Shown here piece after piece: positions 61,970-64,000 of a stretch of DNA of 64,000 nucleotides. The DNA comes from Neurospora crassa OR74A (taxonomy: Eukaryota; Ascomycota; Sordariomycetes; Sordariales; Sordariaceae), in the NCBI RefSeq assembly GCF_000182925.2, contig NC_026502.1, positions 1,736,001 to 1,800,000 on the forward strand. Direction: 5' to 3'. Position numbers and translations under genes: made by a program. Position 1 is the stretch's first letter; each line of letters opens with the position of its first letter. A model generated the notes under the pieces. That model was not told where the DNA came from, did not search any database, and saw nothing but the letters and a program-made list of their open reading frames with translations.

Positions 61970-62412
61970 CCATCCCTTTAACGGTGAAAATGTATCATTT
62001 TTGCCAAGACCTGAGGAGACCTGCAGTACTTGGTGACTTTTTAGTGCAGCCAAGCAACGCCTGCAGGAAGATCCATGCAAAAGATCGCCGATGCAAAAAA
62101 GTATCCTTTTTACTAATGAAACTAATTATTCTACATTGGCTTTGAAAAGTTAGGATAGAGGTATAAGATTTCATTGTCCAATGCAAATGCTACGAGATTT
62201 GTGTCCGTTGTGTTGAGGTTTGGAAAAAAGTTGTGTTTTCGTTTTGTGCGCGAGGAGGGGAATGCTATTGGTTGATCCTGAAGTGCTACGAAAGTTGGCG
62301 AAATTGAGGTATCGGCATGGGTGCAGAAGTAAAGGTGGATAAAATCCGGCTATCCTATTGGCTCCCCCCGGATCTTGGCAAAAATGATACATTTTCACCG
62401 TTAAAGGGATGG
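61970..62412. mobile_element. 443-bp non-coding element with 40-bp terminal inverted repeats (MITE-like)
   Basis: The left end (61970-62009, starting CCATCCCTTTAACGG) and right end (62373-62412) are perfect reverse complements over 40 bp. The match continues for about 14 more bases, with mainly C/T and A/G differences. The interior has no coding capacity. Both outer ends are flanked by AA (61968-61969 and 62413-62414), which could be a 2-bp target duplication but is too short to be sure. Size, long perfect repeats and lack of a gene fit a miniature inverted-repeat transposable element mobilised by a transposase elsewhere. The superfamily cannot be assigned: the ends do not look like TA-flanked Tc1/mariner, and no 8-bp duplication (hAT) is evident. 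Confidence 0.7.
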
Positions 62413-64000
62413 AAGCGAGGATGGGCATAGCTCATCAGCTGGGTCGCATCGAACATGTCGGATGGTTGGCTCGGATGGTACCGCATCTTCTCATCCGATA
62501 TAGTTTCACTCAACTAGGTATAGCGCCGGGTATATCTGGCTTCGACCAATCTGCTAGTGAGTTGATGCCAGTCTCAAAGCTACTTGGGAACGATCAGAAT
62601 CAAAGGATTGGTCAAGTAAAACCATATCAAATGAGGAAGTGCGGCACTGTACTCAGTAAGGTGGGCAGAATAAGGCGATAACGTGAAAGGAAGCGTGAGT
62701 GAGCTGGGTAGGGTACAAAATGTGAAATTTGACGAGCGACGTAGGCGGAGGGAGTGGGTAGATGTGGTAGATACTTATCATCTGTCTGTGCTGTCGTTTC
62801 TTTTGTGTTAAATGGGCGGAATCAGATGAAATGAAGTGACGATGGTGGTGATGGGCAATATCGGCTCGGTACTGCATGTGGTATATATCCCTTAAGTGAC
62901 ATATGATATGAATGAACCAGCAAGAAATAGACCCGACTGGTAGCGGTAGTGGTGATACTGATGGTGCCCGATGGTGTCCGCTGGATGCGAACCCGTTTTA
63001 TTAACTACCAACCATCCATCCATCCATCCATCCCGCTTGTGGTTGCCACGTCCACGCAGTTGAGAGCGAGGAGCATTTCGAAATGGAAGATCACGCATTG
63101 TGTCCCGAATGTGTGCGCGCGGCGCGTAAAGTGCGTGCGTCATGCCATGCTCGTACTGAATAGGCCCCGTTGCCAAACATGTGTCACCAAGTTTCATATC
63201 ACATGCATGGGAAATCGCATATGCGGGCGTCGGGTCCGCGGAATTGTGATGTGTCTTGGCTGTTCCTTCTCTTCCGATGGGCACTTTGTCGGTCCGTCTA
63301 GAACACAAGAGAGGAACCGGGTGGCGGTAGCCAGAGGTTCTGGCAGAAGGAGGCTGAGGCATCATCAATCATACCATGGGAGATGAATGGAAGGATGGAT
63401 GACCAGATCCAGGCACACTTCTGTCAAGTCGAGGGGTGGCAAAGGAGGACCGCCGCGAGGTTCTCTTCAGTGGTCCTATGGCGTGTAAACTGCTCTAATG
63501 TTGGAGAAGGATGCTGAGGGGACGGATATGTTCAAGTCAGATGGCAGACGCTTGTGTGCGGTGGAAGTAAAGGCGGTTGGATAAAGGATAAATTTGGTAT
63601 TGTGTGCTGTATCGCCAGTAAATTGTTGCGACCGGTATGTTGTTGCACGTTCATCTAGAGCGGTCGGGCGGCCTGTCGGGTAAGACGAGAGTAACAACAA
63701 TGATGACCCTTTGCAAATGGGTGCAGAAAGTGGCACACGCACCAATTATCGCCGGCCCTGTCCCGAAAGGGTCAGTCACTGGTTTAACGATGTGACTGAG
63801 CACAGGCCATCCATCTCCCGGAAATGGGAGGTTTCCGAGATGGAAGGATCAAGGGCTTTGTGGTTGTGGTGGGTGGAAGGTGGGGTGGCACAAGCCGGTC
63901 ACAAGTGGGACCAAAAGGAAGGAGAAGTGGATACAGATCCGCCGGGGAAAAGAAACAGGGTGGACACTCAGTTTTGGAAGGCGAGGAAGGTTTGGATGAA
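62413..64000. other. Gene-poor end of the window
   Basis: 1.6 kb with a (CATC)6 microsatellite at 63006-63030 and no supported gene. The minus-strand frame 62892-63368 spans the microsatellite and shows no domain. Confidence 0.6.
63006..63030. repeat. (CATC)6 microsatellite
   Basis: Six tandem CATC units in non-coding DNA. Confidence 0.85.

Noticed and set aside
62448-62455. 8-mer CATCGAAC shared with the left flank of the inverted-repeat element as a target duplication
   Set aside because: It lies 36 bp outside the right end, so it cannot be a duplication of the insertion site.

Overview
This window looks like a chromosome arm segment from a filamentous ascomycete of the Sordariales, most probably Neurospora or a close relative. 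Introns are short (about 52-230 nt) with GTRNGT donors and CTRAC-type branch sites. Intergenic DNA is long and rich in microsatellites and in TACCTA/TAGGTA runs. One gene is an SSN6/CYC8 homologue that closely fits Neurospora rcm-1. The genus is an inference from gene content and style, not a database match. I saw no CRISPR array, operon, prophage or virus-like element.

Layout. 1-1063: 3' part of a fungal membrane protein with an in-frame TGA. 3087-5798 (-): F-box/LRR protein. 6717-6788 (-): tRNA-Arg(ACG). 7097-8334 (-): ufd1. 9098-10600 (+): LIN1/CD2BP2-like GYF protein. 10989-12585 (-): RuvB-like 2 ATPase. 14180-16530 (+): long coiled-coil protein. 20339-22909 (+): fungal protein with an Arg/Glu/Asp-repeat tail. 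24968-26387 (-): GH72 beta-1,3-glucanosyltransferase. 30777-32520 (-): decayed protein-kinase-like gene. 35792-37757 (-): DHA1-type MFS exporter. 41232-43084 (-) and 43912-45064 (+): divergent inositol/sugar-type transporter and membrane-anchored short-chain dehydrogenase. 45958-46056 (+): intron-containing tRNA-Gly(CCC). 46861-47562 (-): small unknown protein. 48717-50436 (-): ribosomal protein L3 in six exons. 51907-55048 (-): SSN6/CYC8-type TPR corepressor (rcm-1). From 55049 to 64000 there is no convincing gene, but there is a 443-bp element with 40-bp perfect terminal inverted repeats (61970-62412).

Most genes are housekeeping or regulatory: ubiquitin/Cdc48 pathway, U5 snRNP, chromatin remodelling/TIP60, ribosome, and global repression. 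With them sit wall-remodelling and transport genes. Multi-exon structures below were built by hand from donors, branch sites, acceptors and preserved reading frame. The most unusual items are the inverted-repeat element, the kinase relic, an ATG-only first exon in ufd1, a 24-nt exon in rpl3, and a (GA)63 tract.
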